From assembly GCA_023548195.1 (NCBI GenBank), contig JAJHZJ010000008.1, forward strand, positions 5,294,215-5,358,214: 64,000 bases of DNA, given 5' to 3'. This document shows positions 1-11,045 of this stretch, one piece after another (positions within the stretch are counted from its first letter, which is position 1; every line of letters begins with the position of its first letter). A model generated the notes under the pieces. That model searched no databases. It saw nothing but the letters and a program-made list of their open reading frames with translations, and was not told the DNA's origin. The DNA comes from Bettongia penicillata ogilbyi. Taxonomy: Eukaryota; Chordata; Mammalia; Diprotodontia; Potoroidae. Made by a program: the position numbers and the translations under genes.

Positions 1-125
1 GGGATTTATTAACTAGCTCTGTGACTTTGGGCAAGTCTCCTAGCCTCCCTAGACCTCAGATTTCTTGTCTTTAAAATGAACTGACCCAGGTTATCTCTAA
101 GATTCCTCTGAGCTCCAAAATTTCA
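1..125 (+). mobile_element. MIR/CORE-SINE fragment
   Basis: Contains the MIR core (tgtgactttgggcaagtc) followed by the 'cctcagatttcttgtcttta' block, diverged. The left end is cut by the window edge. Confidence 0.7.
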
Positions 126-495
126 CAGGTCTCTGAATCTGTGTTTAGAACAGAGGCATGTGCAACGAATGGACAAGTATTCATCAGTTATGTACCATTG
201 AGAGGAGGTAAAGCATAGTATAAGACACAGACCTTGCCTCTCAATCAACTTACAATGCAGAAGGCATACCAATAACTAGGAAACAATATAAGATGTTATG
301 TGATAAGTGCTAAGTTGCATGATATAGATGCTCAGTGCAGTAGTTCAGAGAACAGATAGCTCAACAAGAAAAGGAATAATTAAAAGAGCTGTCACAGAGT
401 GAGCTGGAATATAAGCTAGGTTTTAGTAATAACACTTGACATGTATATTAACATTTTTGGTATTATTAATAATAATTATTAATATTTTATTATTA
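125..495. other. no recognisable feature
   Basis: Unique-looking AT-rich sequence; no gene or repeat that I can support. Confidence 0.4.
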
Positions 496-735
496 TACTA
501 ACACTTATATAGCACTTTTAAGATTTGCAAAGTGCTTCACATATACTATCTCAGTGGATCTTCGGTACAAACCCATGAAATAGATACTATTATCTCTATT
601 TTACAGATGAGGAAACTGAGGCTGCAAGGTTAAGTGGCTTGCCCCAGGTCACACAGAGCATAAATTTCCTAGGAAGATTTTGAACTTCAGTCTGCAAGTC
701 CAGTGCTCTATCCTATATACCATCCACTTGCTTTA
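495..735 (-). mobile_element. MIR3/THER-type CORE-SINE
   Basis: Antisense copy: 'acagatgaggaaactgaggc' followed by 'ccaggtcacacag' and 'ccagtgctctatcc', preceded by the 'tatagcacttttaagatt' 3' part. Confidence 0.75.
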
Positions 736-859
736 AAGGAGCAAGGTTTAGATCTAATCGCAAATGTTCAGACTTAACAGCAAGCTTTTATTACTGTTGT
801 GATTGATGATAAAACAGACACTTCAAGGGTAGTCATGTAAGAAGACTTAGACTTACTCT

Positions 860-1090
860 GCCTCACCCCAGAAAGAATGAACAAGGACCAACTGGAAGAA
901 GAGGGGAAGGTTGATTTCAGCTTAATTTAAGGAAAAACTTCCTAAAAAATCAGTTACTCGAAAGTGGAATATACTGTCTCAGAAGGTAATTCCAATCCCA
1001 TCACTAGAGGTTAAATAGAAGCTGGATGACCAGTTACCAAGAAGTTCTTGGCACTGTTAAATGATTCAACATCAGAAATCGTTAAGAATT
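860..1090 (+). mobile_element. CR1/L3 LINE 3' fragment
   Basis: Characteristic CR1 3' wording: 'ggaaaaacttcctaa', then 'aaagtggaatatactgtctc', then 'gaagctggatgaccag'. Old and diverged. Confidence 0.6.
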
Positions 1091-1149
1091 TATCAGTAGA
1101 AACAGCATTAATGAAGAAGCATGACTGCTTTGCTACTGTATCCTAAGCA

Positions 1150-1300
1150 CCATGTCTCTTCTCTACCTGACTTGTAGCTGAAACATACATATGTAGCCTC
1201 CACCAGGGCACAGCCTCTCACTTTTCTATTTGCATCTTTAGTGCTTAACTTCCCTTACCTGTTTATAAGCACTTAATAAACGGTTTATTCATTCACTCAT
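1150..1300 (+). mobile_element. L2 LINE 3' end
   Basis: Ends with the L2-type 'cacttaataaacggtt' block and a short ATTC repeat. The 1300-1750 stretch that follows resembles an old mammalian interspersed repeat that I cannot name. Confidence 0.55.
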
Positions 1301-1884
1301 GTTAAAGAATACAATCCTGCTCACATATAAGTTTATTTGTTCAAGACACATTTATTAAATGACTACTGTATACAGAACCTTCAGGTAGATGTCAAAGTTT
1401 AGATAGATCATCCTTTAGCCTTTGTAGCCTATAGTCTAGTTGAGGGATGAAGCATACATATAACTATAATATAAGATAAATGCATTAGAATGTTGCAAAA
1501 CAAAGTGCTATGTGAGTTCTAAAGAAAAAGCACATTAAGAATGAGGAAGGGATAAGGTTAGGGAAGCCTTCGTGGACAAGATGATATTTTAGTTGGGCTT
1601 TTAGGATGGGTGAAAAATCAAACAGGTTAAAAGAACCAAGGATAACATCCTAGGGATGGAGAACAGGATGAACAAAGGCATGGAGACAGAATGACACAGT
1701 GAATCAGAGATAGACCAGTTTGTCTTTCCAGTCTGTACCGGAAAGTAAAAAGTACATGGTAGATTAATATGAGATGGTTAGATTAGATGTCTTCTGGAGT
1801 GTCCAGCTGGGATTCTATTTTTAGGATGCTAACATAATGCTGATGACCAAACCTATATGGCAGTACAATTGGTTGTTTAAAAAA

Positions 1885-2085
1885 AAGAACCCTGGGCTGG
1901 GAGTGAGATGGCCCCTGTTCAAGTCTTGTCTTTGCTAATAACTAATGTGTACCATTGAGCAAATCACTTGACCTCACTAATGTCTCAATTTCTCAGCACG
2001 TGAGATGTGTAATACTTGCCAACCTTACTTTAGAGGTTGAGATAAAGAAAATAGAGACAAAATATGTGAAGATGGTTTACATATT
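1885..2085 (+). mobile_element. MIR copy
   Basis: 'ccctgggctgggagtgagat' head, 'attgagcaaatcacttgacc' core and a diverged tail. Confidence 0.6.
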
Positions 2086-2094
2086 TTTTAAAAA

Positions 2095-2470
2095 GTATAA
2101 TTAAATTTTAGGATTCATCATTTTTCTCCAGAATATATCTCCTCTCTGGGTTTCTGTGATACCGTTCTCTCTTGATTCCCCTCTTACCTTTCTGAGGACT
2201 CAAGTCTCCTGTATCATCTCATCATCATGGCTCCTCTCTGAGCAGGGGTATCCTCTGGTGTCTAGTCAGAGTTTTCTCTTCTCCCCACCCCCCATGTTAA
2301 TCTCATCAACTAAAGCAAATTCAATTAGCATCTGTATTCAGATAACTCTCCAATATACAAACCCTACATTTCCCTCCTAAACCCCAGTCCTACAGAGTCA
2401 ACTTGCCTGCTGGACATCACTTCAAAATTTCCCTTAAGCATCTCCAACTCAGCAGGTCCAAAATAGAGGT
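2095..2470 (+). mobile_element. L2 LINE fragment, left part of a split copy
   Basis: L2 3'-region text (catctccaactcagcaggtc, caaaatagaggtgatc). It breaks at a T-run and appears to resume at about 4085-4150, so the intervening 1.6 kb is a younger insertion. Confidence 0.5.
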
Positions 2471-4084
2471 GATCTTTTTTTTTTTTTTTTTTTTTTGGCA
2501 TTTGAATTAATCTGTTTAAATGTTTATAGTTGCAAAACAAACTTTGAACTAGTATTTAGCATAAACTTTTTAAAAATTAAATTATTTTATTTGTTTTCAT
2601 TGTTCTACAATCACTTCCATATATCCTAGATTTTTTTTCCCCTCCCTCCCTGAGATGGCATACAATCTTATATAGGTTCTACACACACATTCCTATTAAA
2701 TACATTGTCACCTTAGTCATAACATTAACTTTTTAAGTCATTCAAAAAAAATGGGGGGGCATGTCTTCACACCCACACACATCTGGCACAAAAATCCTTA
2801 GGCGAATCCAACTAGTTAAACCAAGCAACATTTTTGTTATACTGAAATCCGCAGCCCATATGCTAATACTGCATTTGACGCTCATTTAAATGCTTTTGTA
2901 TTATTAACGATGTGCTACAGAGAGCTTCTCCCTGGGAAAGGGCGATGTTGAGTCAACGAGGCTGCCCACGAGGAACAGGGGCAGACAAAGGGTGCCATTC
3001 TTGCGGTAGGTCTGAGAGCTCCCAACTTGGGTGGCAGTGGTCCTGCTGTTCCTGAGGGATGCCCTGGGAGAGCTGCTGCTGAGGATCGAACCCACACTCC
3101 ACGACAATCAGTTGGCCTGAGCTTTGAGAGTCATTCCCTGGAAGGAAGGAAGGCGGTCACACTTCTGCAGGAGGAAGGTAGCATGCTCGAGCCTGGACCA
3201 CCCCTAAATGGAGGCAGGGTCTGGCAATCGTCGTGCCCCCACTGGCAACCCAGCATGTGGGTTTAGGATTCCTTGGATAGCAGTGCCTCCAAGAAAGTGC
3301 TCAGGGCCCCAGGGGGCAGAGAGCCTGGTCCACATCGGTCTTGAAATCCACCTAGACCACGTCTTGTCCTTGACCACTGCCAGGTCTCAGTTCTCTCAAG
3401 GGTGGATGCAGAGATCTGTATCTGGACAGAAAGCCCCCCTATATGAAGCTATCCCCTAAACACAAGATAAGGGCTCCAAGAAGCTCCACCCCCAGAAAAC
3501 TCCTCCTATAGAAAGCTTCTCCACAGGAAGCTCCTCCCACAAGAAAAGGTCTCCAAGAAACTCCCCATATAGGATAAAGTTTTGAGAAGCTCCTCCTCCA
3601 TGAAGCTCCTCCCCCAGGAAGCTCCTCCCCTTAAGAAGGTTTTTCCACAAGCTAAGGGCTCCAGGAAGCTCCACCCCCAGGAAGCTCCTCCTATAGAAAG
3701 CTTCTCCAGAGGAAGCTCCTCCCACAAGAAAAAAAGCCTCCAAGAAACTCCCCCCACAGTTTTAAGAAGCTCCTCCTCCATGAAGCTCCTCCCACAGGAT
3801 AGCAAACAGAGTCTAGGAAGTTCCTCCCCTAGGGTAAGGGCTCTAGGAAGCTCCTCCCCTAAGAAGCTCCTCCCCTTGAAGCTCCTCCCACAGAATAAGA
3901 GCTCCAGAAAGCACCTTCCTCTAAGAAGCTCCTCCCACAGGATAAGAAGAAGAGTCTGGGATGCTCCTCCCATTGGGGTGGAGCTCCAGGAAGCTCGACC
4001 CCACAGGAGGGGGATTCCATGGAGCTCCTCTTCTCCAGTACTCAGCACCTTGGTTACATTGTGTTTAGTTCTACTTTCCGCCCT
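2471..4084 (-). mobile_element. composite retroelement with internal tandem repeat and poly(A) tail (minus strand)
   Basis: A run of about 23 T at 2472-2494 marks a poly(A) tail for a minus-strand insertion. Read on the minus strand the order is: short unique start, a tandem-repeat block (4036-3463), a GC-rich unique segment (about 3450-2900), then an AT-rich segment whose 2560-2740 part resembles the 3' end of marsupial L1, then the tail. The flanks look like one L2 copy that continues on both sides, and imperfect flanking duplicates (GGTGATCTTTT / GGTCATTATTTT) are possible. The layout recalls SVA-type composites. I do not recognise the family. No coding potential is credible: the open frames across the tandem repeat occur on both strands. 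Confidence 0.5.
3463..4036. repeat. minisatellite, GAAGCTCCTCCC-type units with ~185-bp higher order
   Basis: Basic motif GAAGCTCCTCCCMCAG recurs throughout. A larger unit also repeats: the block at 3469-3545 recurs at 3656-3732, and 'gaagctcctcctccatgaag' at about 3588 recurs at about 3770, a period of roughly 182-187 bp. Confidence 0.85.
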
Positions 4085-4149
4085 ATGGTCATTATTTTCT
4101 CCCTAAACTTCTTTTCTTTCTAATTTCCCTGTGCATGTAGATGCTCCTA

Positions 4150-4225
4150 ATAATGGCACACACCTCTCAGGGTTGTGGTGAGGATCCGATGAAGTCATAT
4201 TTGCAAATCACCTAGCATAGTGCCT
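4150..4225 (+). mobile_element. MIR 3' fragment
   Basis: 'cacctctcagggttgtggtg' followed by 'cctagcatagtgcctccc', the 3' third of a CORE-SINE. Confidence 0.6.
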
Positions 4226-4421
4226 CCCATTGCATCCTGAGTCATTTCCAGTCATCCCGATGAATATCTGGTCACTAGACCCAGATGGCTCAGGAGGAGA
4301 AAGCGAGGCTGGTGCCCTTGCACAGCCTCACTCACTCAAAACTAAATCAATTGCGAGTCATGTCATTATCTTGATGCCACAGACCTCTTTGAGAAGAAAG
4401 GACAAACACAACAAGGACTAA
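4225..4421 (+). mobile_element. SINE with RTE-like tail
   Basis: Contains 'gatgaatatctggtcacta', 'cccagatggctcaggaggag' and the tail 'gacctctttgagaagaaagg' ending in an ACAAC repeat. The tail matches the 3' end of the RTE-like LINE at 49091. Confidence 0.8.
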
Positions 4422-4534
4422 TTGTCATTCCTAAAATATACATCTAACAGTCTCTTGTTCAAGAAGTTTTTGGGGCTGCCTATGTACTGGAGGATAAAAT
4501 ATGAATTCCACTGTTTGCCAGTTAAATCTCCTCT

Positions 4535-4625
4535 TAGACTGGGAGTTCCTTGAGGACAGGAATTGTCCTCTGTCTTTCTTTGTAAGTGCCTGCCACTTAA
4601 TAGGCATTCAATAAATTTAGTCTAT
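4535..4625 (+). mobile_element. L2 LINE 3' end
   Basis: 'gactgggagttccttgagga' followed by 'aataggcattcaataaattt', typical of L2. Confidence 0.65.
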
Positions 4626-4654
4626 AGACTTAATAATCTGGAGGTTGTCCATTT

Positions 4655-4838
4655 CCCCAAAATCACATCATTATCATCATTATAAAAGAGCTGAAATTTT
4701 ACAGAACATTAAAGTTTGCAAAGTGCCTCACAAATGCTGTTTAATTTTACCCTTAAACAATCTTGTGAGATGAATGCCTTTTTTATACCCATTTCACAAA
4801 TGCTAACGTCAAGCAGAAGTTAAGAGCTGTCCCCAGGG
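4655..4838 (-). mobile_element. MIR3/THER-type CORE-SINE
   Basis: Antisense 'aaagtttgcaaagtgcctca' and 'cccatttcacaaatgc' blocks; interrupted at its 5' side by the HAL1-type element. Confidence 0.55.
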
Positions 4839-5340
4839 TCCATCGCGCCCCAGAAAGTGGAGTCCACCCCAGGGCTGCCCTGGCCACGCGGCCGAGAGGA
4901 GCAGATCGGAGCAGACTTCAGGGACTGAACCTCCGGCGGCCGGGAAGGTCCCTCTGCCCATAGACTCTACAGGTCAGTGAGAGACACGTATGGGCTGGCC
5001 GAGAGGGGAGCGGGGTGTCTCCATGACTCGGGCCCTCTCGGGAGGAAGCGGCTGAGGCAGAGGCAGGGGCAGGAAGCGGCAGAGGCAGCGGCGGTGGCCC
5101 AGGACTCCCCGAGCAGCAGGCAGGATCTTCATTACTGAAGGTCTCTGCATAAACCACCTGAAGGAGCTGAGCCTGGGAGACGGCCCTGCCCCCACCCCAG
5201 CACCAGAACTAAAGCTCACATTGAATAGCAGCCGCGCCTGCCGGGGAAAGCCCATTTGAATCTCAGACCCCAAGCACTAGCTGGGTGGATATAGGCGGGG
5301 GTGGACAGGAATCTCAGAAGTCAAGTAACTGGCTGGGAAA

Positions 5341-6442
5341 ATGCCCAGAAAAGGGAAGAAAAATAAGACTATAGAGAGCTTTTTTGAACAGATGCAAATG
5401 ATCCCGCCATCAGGCTCTGACGATGAGGAAATATTCTTGCCATCAGGTAAAGATGTGGAGGGCGGGGCCTCTGTATCCCAGACATCCCAGGGGGGTTGTC
5501 CGGTGGGCTCAGGTCTTGGAAGAGCTCAAAAAGGATTTTGAAAAGCAAGTTAGACAAGTGGAGGAAAAACTGGGAAGAGAAATGAGAGAGATGCAAGAAA
5601 AGTATGAAAAACGGGTCAATACCTTGCTAAAGGAGACCCAAAAAAATGCTGAAGAAAATAACACCTTGAAAAATAGGCTCACTCAATTGGCAAAAGAGGT
5701 TCAAAAAGCCAATGAGGAGAAGAATGCTTTCAAAAACAGAATTAGCCAAATGGAAAAAGAGGTTCAAAAGCTCACTGAAGAGAATAGTTCTCTCAAACTT
5801 AGAATGGAACAGATGGAGTCTAATGACTTTCTGAGAAACCAAGAAATCACCAAACAAAACCAAAAGAATGAAAAACTGGAAGAAAATGTGAAATATCTCA
5901 TGGGAAAATCAACTGACCTGGAAAATAGATCCAGGAGGGACAATTTAAAAATTAGGGGACTACCTGAAAGCCATGATCAAAAAAAGAGCCTAGACATCAT
6001 CTTCCATGAAATTATCGAAGAAAACTGCCCTGACATTCTACAACCAGAGGGCAAAATAAGCATTGAAAGAATCCATCGATCACCACCTGAAAGAGATCCA
6101 AAAAGAGAAACTCCTAGGAACATTGTGGCCAAATTCCAGAACTCCCAGGTCAAGGAGAAAATCTTGCAAGCAGCTAGAAAGAAACATTTCCAGTATTGTG
6201 GAAATACAATCAGGATAACTCAAGATCTAGCAGCTTCTACATTAAGGGATCGAAGGGCGTGGAATAGGATATTCCAGAAGTCAAAGGAACTAGGACTCAA
6301 ACCAAGAATCACCTACCCAGCTAAACTGAGTATAATACTTCAGGGGAAAATATGGTCTTTCAATGAAACAGAGGACTTTCAAGCATTCTTGATGAAAAGA
6401 CCAGAGCTGAAAAGAAAATTTGACTTTCAAACACAAGAATGA
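5341..6442 (+). pseudogene. L1/HAL1 ORF1 protein (RNA-binding chaperone), one frameshift
   Basis: The N-terminus MPRKGKKNK starts at 5341 and runs about 50 residues. The frame then shifts by one near the G-run at about 5490-5510, after which the rest is open to the TGA at 6440. Downstream are a long coiled coil (about 5515-5930), an RRM-like domain opening with NLKIRGLPE (about 5940) and the C-terminal domain with RITYPAKLSI (about 6307-6336). Known: L1 ORF1p forms trimers through the coiled coil, coats the element RNA and acts in cytoplasmic RNPs. Apart from the one frameshift no stop interrupts it, suggesting a fairly young insertion. The frame with an ATG at 5423 is not the natural start. 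Confidence 0.85.
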
Positions 6443-6579
6443 GAAGAAGCATGAAAAAGTAAACAGCAAAGAGAAGTGTTAAGGGACTTACCAAAGGTGA
6501 ACTGTTTACATTCCTACATGGAAAGACAATATTTGTAACTCTTAAAACTTTTCAGTATGTGGGTAATTGGTAGGACCAC

Positions 6580-6642
6580 ACACACACGTACACACATGCA
6601 CGCACACATACATACACACATGCACACACATACAGAGACAGA
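6580..6642 (+). repeat. (CA)n-rich stretch in HAL1 3' UTR
   Basis: Imperfect CACACA/CATACA repeats located just after ORF1. Confidence 0.8.
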
Positions 6643-7589
6643 GAGCACAGAGTGAATTGAATAGGATGGGACCGTATCTTAAAAGAAATTAAGGTAAATG
6701 GTGAGAGAGAAAGGTAGGGGGAGGAGAGAGGGTGAAATTGAATGGGATAATTATATGTCATTTAAGAGGCAAGTAGGAGACTTTTTAGTGGAGGGAAAAA
6801 GAGGAGAGCTGAGAAAAAAAAAAACAAGAAGTTTACCCTCATCACATTTGACTAAAGGAAGGAATAAAATGCACACTCATTTTGGTATGAAAACCTATCT
6901 TACAGTATAGGAAAGTGGGGGAGGAGATATTGCAAGGGGGGGATGATGGAAGGGAGGGCAAAGGGAGGAGGGAGCAATTTGATGTCAACACTTGGGGAGG
7001 GACAGGATCAAAAGACAGAATAGAAACAATGAGGGGCAGGATAGGATGGAGGGAAATACAATTAGTCTTACACAACACAATTATCATGGAAGTCATATGC
7101 AAAACTACACAGATATGGCTTATATTGAATTGCCTGCCTTCCCAAAGGGAATGGGTGGGGAGGGAGGGATGGGGAGAATTTGGAACTCAAAGTTTTAGGA
7201 ACAACTGTTTAGTATTGTTGTTGCTACTAGGAAATAAGAAATACAGCTAATGGGGAATAGAAAGTCATCTGGCCCTACAGGAGAAAAGAGAAGATGGGGA
7301 CAAGAGAAGAGAGGGATGACAGAAGAGAGGGCAGATTGGAGATAGGGAAAATTAGATGCTTGGTGTATTGGGGTGGGGGGGAGGGGAGAAAAGGGGAGAA
7401 AATTTGGAACCCAAAATTTTGTGAAAATGAATGTAAAAAGTTAAATAAATCAATAAATATTTAAAGAGTAAAAAAAAAGGAAAGAAAAAGTACTAGGGAG
7501 AGATGCTTCCTTATATCCTTATAATTTCATACCTTTCAGTTTCATTTATTTTGTTCCTTTGGTTTACTTTGTTGACATTGTATAATGCA

Positions 7590-7700
7590 GAGGTGTCACA
7601 TTTGTCCCACGAGTGCAGCTTGAACCAGATCAAATGTAATTAGGAAATATTTAATAAAATAAACAGAAAATACAGTAAAAAAAAAAAAAAAAAAGCCCTG
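7590..7700 (+). mobile_element. hAT-type MITE fragment (family 2)
   Basis: 'gcagaggtgtcacatttgtc' end and 'aaatgtaattaggaaatatt' interior match the copies at 34275-34440 and 56848-57060. The right half is replaced by an A-run (7677-7697). Confidence 0.45.
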
Positions 7701-7739
7701 GGCTGCAGCCACATTGCCTTTCTTGGTGATCAGAGGGGA

Positions 7740-8065
7740 AGGAGGTGGGAACCATCCTCACCTTCTGTCTCTTCTTCTATTAGTGTCCTTCCTAACCTCC
7801 TTCTCTGCTCTCATTCTCTTACTGGCTTCAAGGCTCAGCACAGGGTCCTTATAAAAAGACAGTCTTCAACATCCCTCCTTCCCCCAGTGCAAGTGTTACT
7901 CCCACAAATTTACATTTACAGTACATTCTATATACTTTGCATTTGATTCCTCTACCACCTACTCAGTAGAACGTAATATTTTATTTTTGTATTTGTCAGT
8001 CCTGGCACTGGGCCTTCTACATGATAGGCTTGAACTTCATAAATGGTTGGTGAATTGCTAACTTG
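7740..8065 (+). mobile_element. L2 LINE 3' region
   Basis: Pyrimidine-rich L2 3' sequence ending 'gtcctggcactgggccttc' and an 'aaatggttggtgaattg' end. Confidence 0.5.
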
Positions 8066-8317
8066 AATTTTTATAGTTTCCAAGTTTATAATTAGAAACC
8101 TATTCAAGTAACTTGATTCAGATGAATCTTGAAGCTAGGATTTGGGGTGTGTGTTACCCATTCTCCCCAACCCACTATGTCTGGTGGTTATTGAAATACT
8201 TTTTAAAAATCCTTCCTCTTCTGTTCAGTTGGACAGAATCCTAGTAACTTGAAAGAATCTGTGTATCTCTTTCCCCAAGGATGGAGTAGGAGGTCTCTTG
8301 AGCTCCTATATAATAAT

Positions 8318-8556
8318 TTTTCAATCATGACTCACTCTTTGTGACCCCATTTGGGGTTTTCTTGGCAAAGATAATGAAGTGGTTTGCCATTTCCTTCTCT
8401 AGCTCTTTTTACAGAAGAGGAAATTGAGGCAAACAGGGTTAAGTGAGTTGTCCAGGGTCACGCAGCTTGGAAGTGTCTGAGGCTGGATTTGAACTGGTTA
8501 TTCCTAACTCCAGACCTGGCACTCTATCACTGTGCCAGCTAGCTATCCACCCATAA
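8318..8556 (-). mobile_element. marsupial tRNA-headed SINE (MON1/MAR1-type)
   Basis: Antisense full-length copy: 'ggggttttcttggcaaagat', 'gccatttccttctctagctc', 'caaacagggttaagtgagtt', 'gatttgaact' B-box side, ending with the head 'gtgccagctagct'. Confidence 0.85.
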
Positions 8557-8889
8557 TAACAGAGTTCATAAAATGTATGTTTTGTCTCTAAGCAGAAAAA
8601 TGGAAGTTTCTCAGTGAGAAAAAAGTATGCTGTGAAGTCTAGCTTTCCACTGTTTTCAACATGTAAGATCAAACGTTTACTGCATTTAGGAGTTAATCTA
8701 ATTTTAGCAAACTATTAACTTTTATTGGGTGTGCCTGGGTATTGTACTAGGTGCCACTGAAATATCGCATGTGATAGTTTGCTTCATTCTCTGAAGCAAG
8801 CAAAATTTCTTCGACTGCTTATGAACTCAAGCCAAAGCCATAACTAAGGCCAAGCTTTTCTGCAAATCTCCACTTTCTGAGAATTGCAC

Positions 8890-9335
8890 AGATTCATAGA
8901 ATGTTAGAGTTGAAAGGACCTTTGAGATCAACAGATCCACATCAAACACTTTCCAAAAAACCAATCTTAAATCAGGGAGAATTTCTGACCTATCACAGTT
9001 TAGCCCTTAGTGGATCTCCCTCAGAAGCAGGAGCAAAGATACTAGTGAGGCGTGGTCCAGTTTGGCAAATTCCTCCCTCCATCTACAGTAAGATTAAGGA
9101 GAGCTTTCCTCCCCAGTGAGACAAGTCTACTCTCTGACCAGAGACCACAGGATCAGAAGTCTCAAGGTGAAAGAGACCTCTGAGGCCATATACTCCAATC
9201 CCCCTTATTTTACAGGTGAGGAAACTGAGGCAGAGAAACGTTAAGTGATTTGCTTAAGGTAGTACAGATAGTATCAGAAGTAGGATTCAAACTCAGGTCC
9301 TCTGACTCAGAGCCAATGTTTTTCATCCTGTCCTG
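8890..9335 (-). mobile_element. two MIR-type fragments
   Basis: 'cagattcatagaatgttaga' near 8890 and, more clearly, 9165-9335 with 'caggtgaggaaactgaggca' and 'caaactcaggtcctctgact', all antisense. Confidence 0.6.
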
Positions 9336-9339
9336 TGCT

Positions 9340-10076
9340 TGGAGATCTGTGTTGAATAAGCAGTAATAAAACCAAAGGGTATAGATATAGAACCATTATA
9401 AAGGTAAAGTTTTATTAACCAAAGCATCTTCAAGCCTGAACTGACAGAAAACACCCTCCATGAATTTATAGGAAGAGTAGAGGTGCAGAGATAATATTTT
9501 TTCCTTCAATTTCTTCCTCTACACTAAAGAAACAGCATTTCTAGGATGCTCCATGAAAGCATTTCCTATTCCAAGTATAACCTGGGGTTAACTGGTCAAA
9601 CATCCAGTTTTTTCCTTACCAGTTGTCTCCTACATCTTCTTCCTCTCTTTACGAGTGACTTTAGAATAAGAGCATGTTGGCATATATTTAACAACCAGCT
9701 CTCTGGGGGGAAATGTCAGAAGGATATACTTTTAAGTTTAACCTACATCATTAACATTTTCTCCATCACTTTCTTAAATCTAGACAATTAGCAAAACAAA
9801 TCAAATCCTCATTTGCCATGTTTGCCAAATTCCAAGGTATAAATGCTCATGAAAAAATTTGACAACCATCTCACAATCCTGATGACCTTGTTCCTGGAAA
9901 ATATTGGAGCTCAAGGCAGCTTAGACAACTGGTTTATCAAATTGATGGACCTAATCTCTACAATCTACTATAAACAGATTGGATCTTGGGTCTTGGGATG
10001 TGTGTGTGTTATAATTGGCAGAATTTGTGTTAGTTGGCCAAATCTAACAAAACAATTTTTAGCGGGGATACGTGTA
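9340..10076. other. unassigned, probably old LTR or LINE debris
   Basis: An AATAAA on the minus strand near 9410 and a short block near 9943-9985 that recurs at 11808-11845 hint at interspersed repeats. I cannot name them, and no supported gene is present. Confidence 0.3.
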
Positions 10077-10080
10077 AAAT

Positions 10081-10672
10081 TGTTGGGATTCAATGATGTG
10101 TTGTGTCGGAACGATCTCCAAGAATTCAGTCAGACCACCTCTCATCCAAGTTTAGACATTTATTGAGATTGATTCCTCTCATGGAGAGGTCTAAATTCTA
10201 AGAGGAACCCGCAGCTTCAGAGAAAGCAAGATGGATTTTTATAGGGCAAAGATGTGATTACATAACAGAAATTATGAATATTAAAAAGGCAGGAAGGGTT
10301 TGTCAAGGGATTAGGTAATAGGTGAGAGGTCCCTTCAGTGGTTCAGTGGTTAAACATTCTGGTCATGCTGCCCTCTGATTGGCTAGCTATTGTGGTCCTG
10401 TCTGGTTAAGATGGATATTTAGGTATTGTGGTCCTGTCTTGGGCTAAATGGATGATGTGATTGTGGTTGCATACAAGAACACACCTGTTCAAATATGGGA
10501 ATTAGGTCTGAGGGCAGTGATTAGCTAGGGGCAGTGGCTGTATTGAGTCTGGGGGCAGTGGTGTGATGAAAGTCAGATTGTGTGGTTAAATCACAACGTG
10601 CCTGCTGTTCAGTGGAACCCATAAGGAAGTTAGAATATTGGGGCTGGGGGCAGCTTTATCAGGATTCCATCA
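10081..10672 (-). mobile_element. complete solo LTR, minus strand
   Basis: 592 bp bounded by TG...CA with imperfect inverted ends (TGATGGAATCC / TGTTGGGATTC) and a 4-bp target duplication AAAT (10077-10080 and 10673-10676). On the minus strand it has a TATA box (TATAAAAATCC, 10243-10233) and a polyadenylation signal AATAAA (10164-10159), in the right order for U3-R-U5. No internal retroviral sequence adjoins it, so it is a solo LTR. Confidence 0.85.
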
Positions 10673-10774
10673 AAATCCTATAGAAAGACAGAATTGCTTA
10701 GTGGATAGAGCACTGGATTTGGACACATCTATCACTGTTTAATAGTTCTGTGACCACAGAGGAAGGGGAAAGGG

Positions 10775-11045
10775 AAAAGGGAAGGAGTAAGGAATAAGCA
10801 TTTATATAGCACCTATTGTGTACCAGGCACTATGCTAAGCACTTTTCAAATATTATTTCATTTGATTCTCATAACTACCCTGCAAGTTAGAGGCTGTTAT
10901 TATCCCAGTTTTGCAGCTGAGGAAACTTAGGCAAACAGAGGCTAAATGACTTGCCCAGAGTCACACTGCTAAGTACCTGAAGTGGGATTTGAATTTGTCT
11001 TCCCAACTCCAGATACAGTGTTCTATGTACTGTGCCATTTAGAAA
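10775..11045 (-). mobile_element. MIR3/THER-type CORE-SINE, full length
   Basis: Antisense 'caggcactatgctaagcact', 'cagctgaggaaacttaggca', 'gacttgcccagagtcacact' and 'gatttgaatt' blocks in order. Confidence 0.85.

Larger units (their letters stand above)
4840..7485 (+). mobile_element. HAL1-type element (ORF1-only L1 relative), nearly full length
   Basis: Order: GC-rich, CpG-bearing 5' UTR (about 4840-5340), ORF1 (5341-6442), then a long purine-rich 3' UTR (6443-7460) ending in AATAAATAAT-like sequence and an A-rich tail. There is no ORF2. A second copy at 41567-43362 has the same ORF1-to-3'UTR junction, so the missing ORF2 belongs to the family and is not a private deletion. That is the defining feature of HAL1 (half-L1) elements, which need reverse transcriptase supplied by L1. 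The exact 5' boundary is uncertain. Confidence 0.75.

Noticed and set aside
3456..4106. Open frames of 174-180 residues on both strands over 3456-4106
   Set aside because: They are created by the tandem repeat, occur on both strands, are leucine/glycine- or serine/proline-rich repeats, and match no protein family.
9843..10166. 107-residue frame with a hydrophobic stretch resembling a viral envelope tail
   Set aside because: It runs into the solo LTR on the opposite strand, has no convincing homology, and the hydrophobicity is probably chance.
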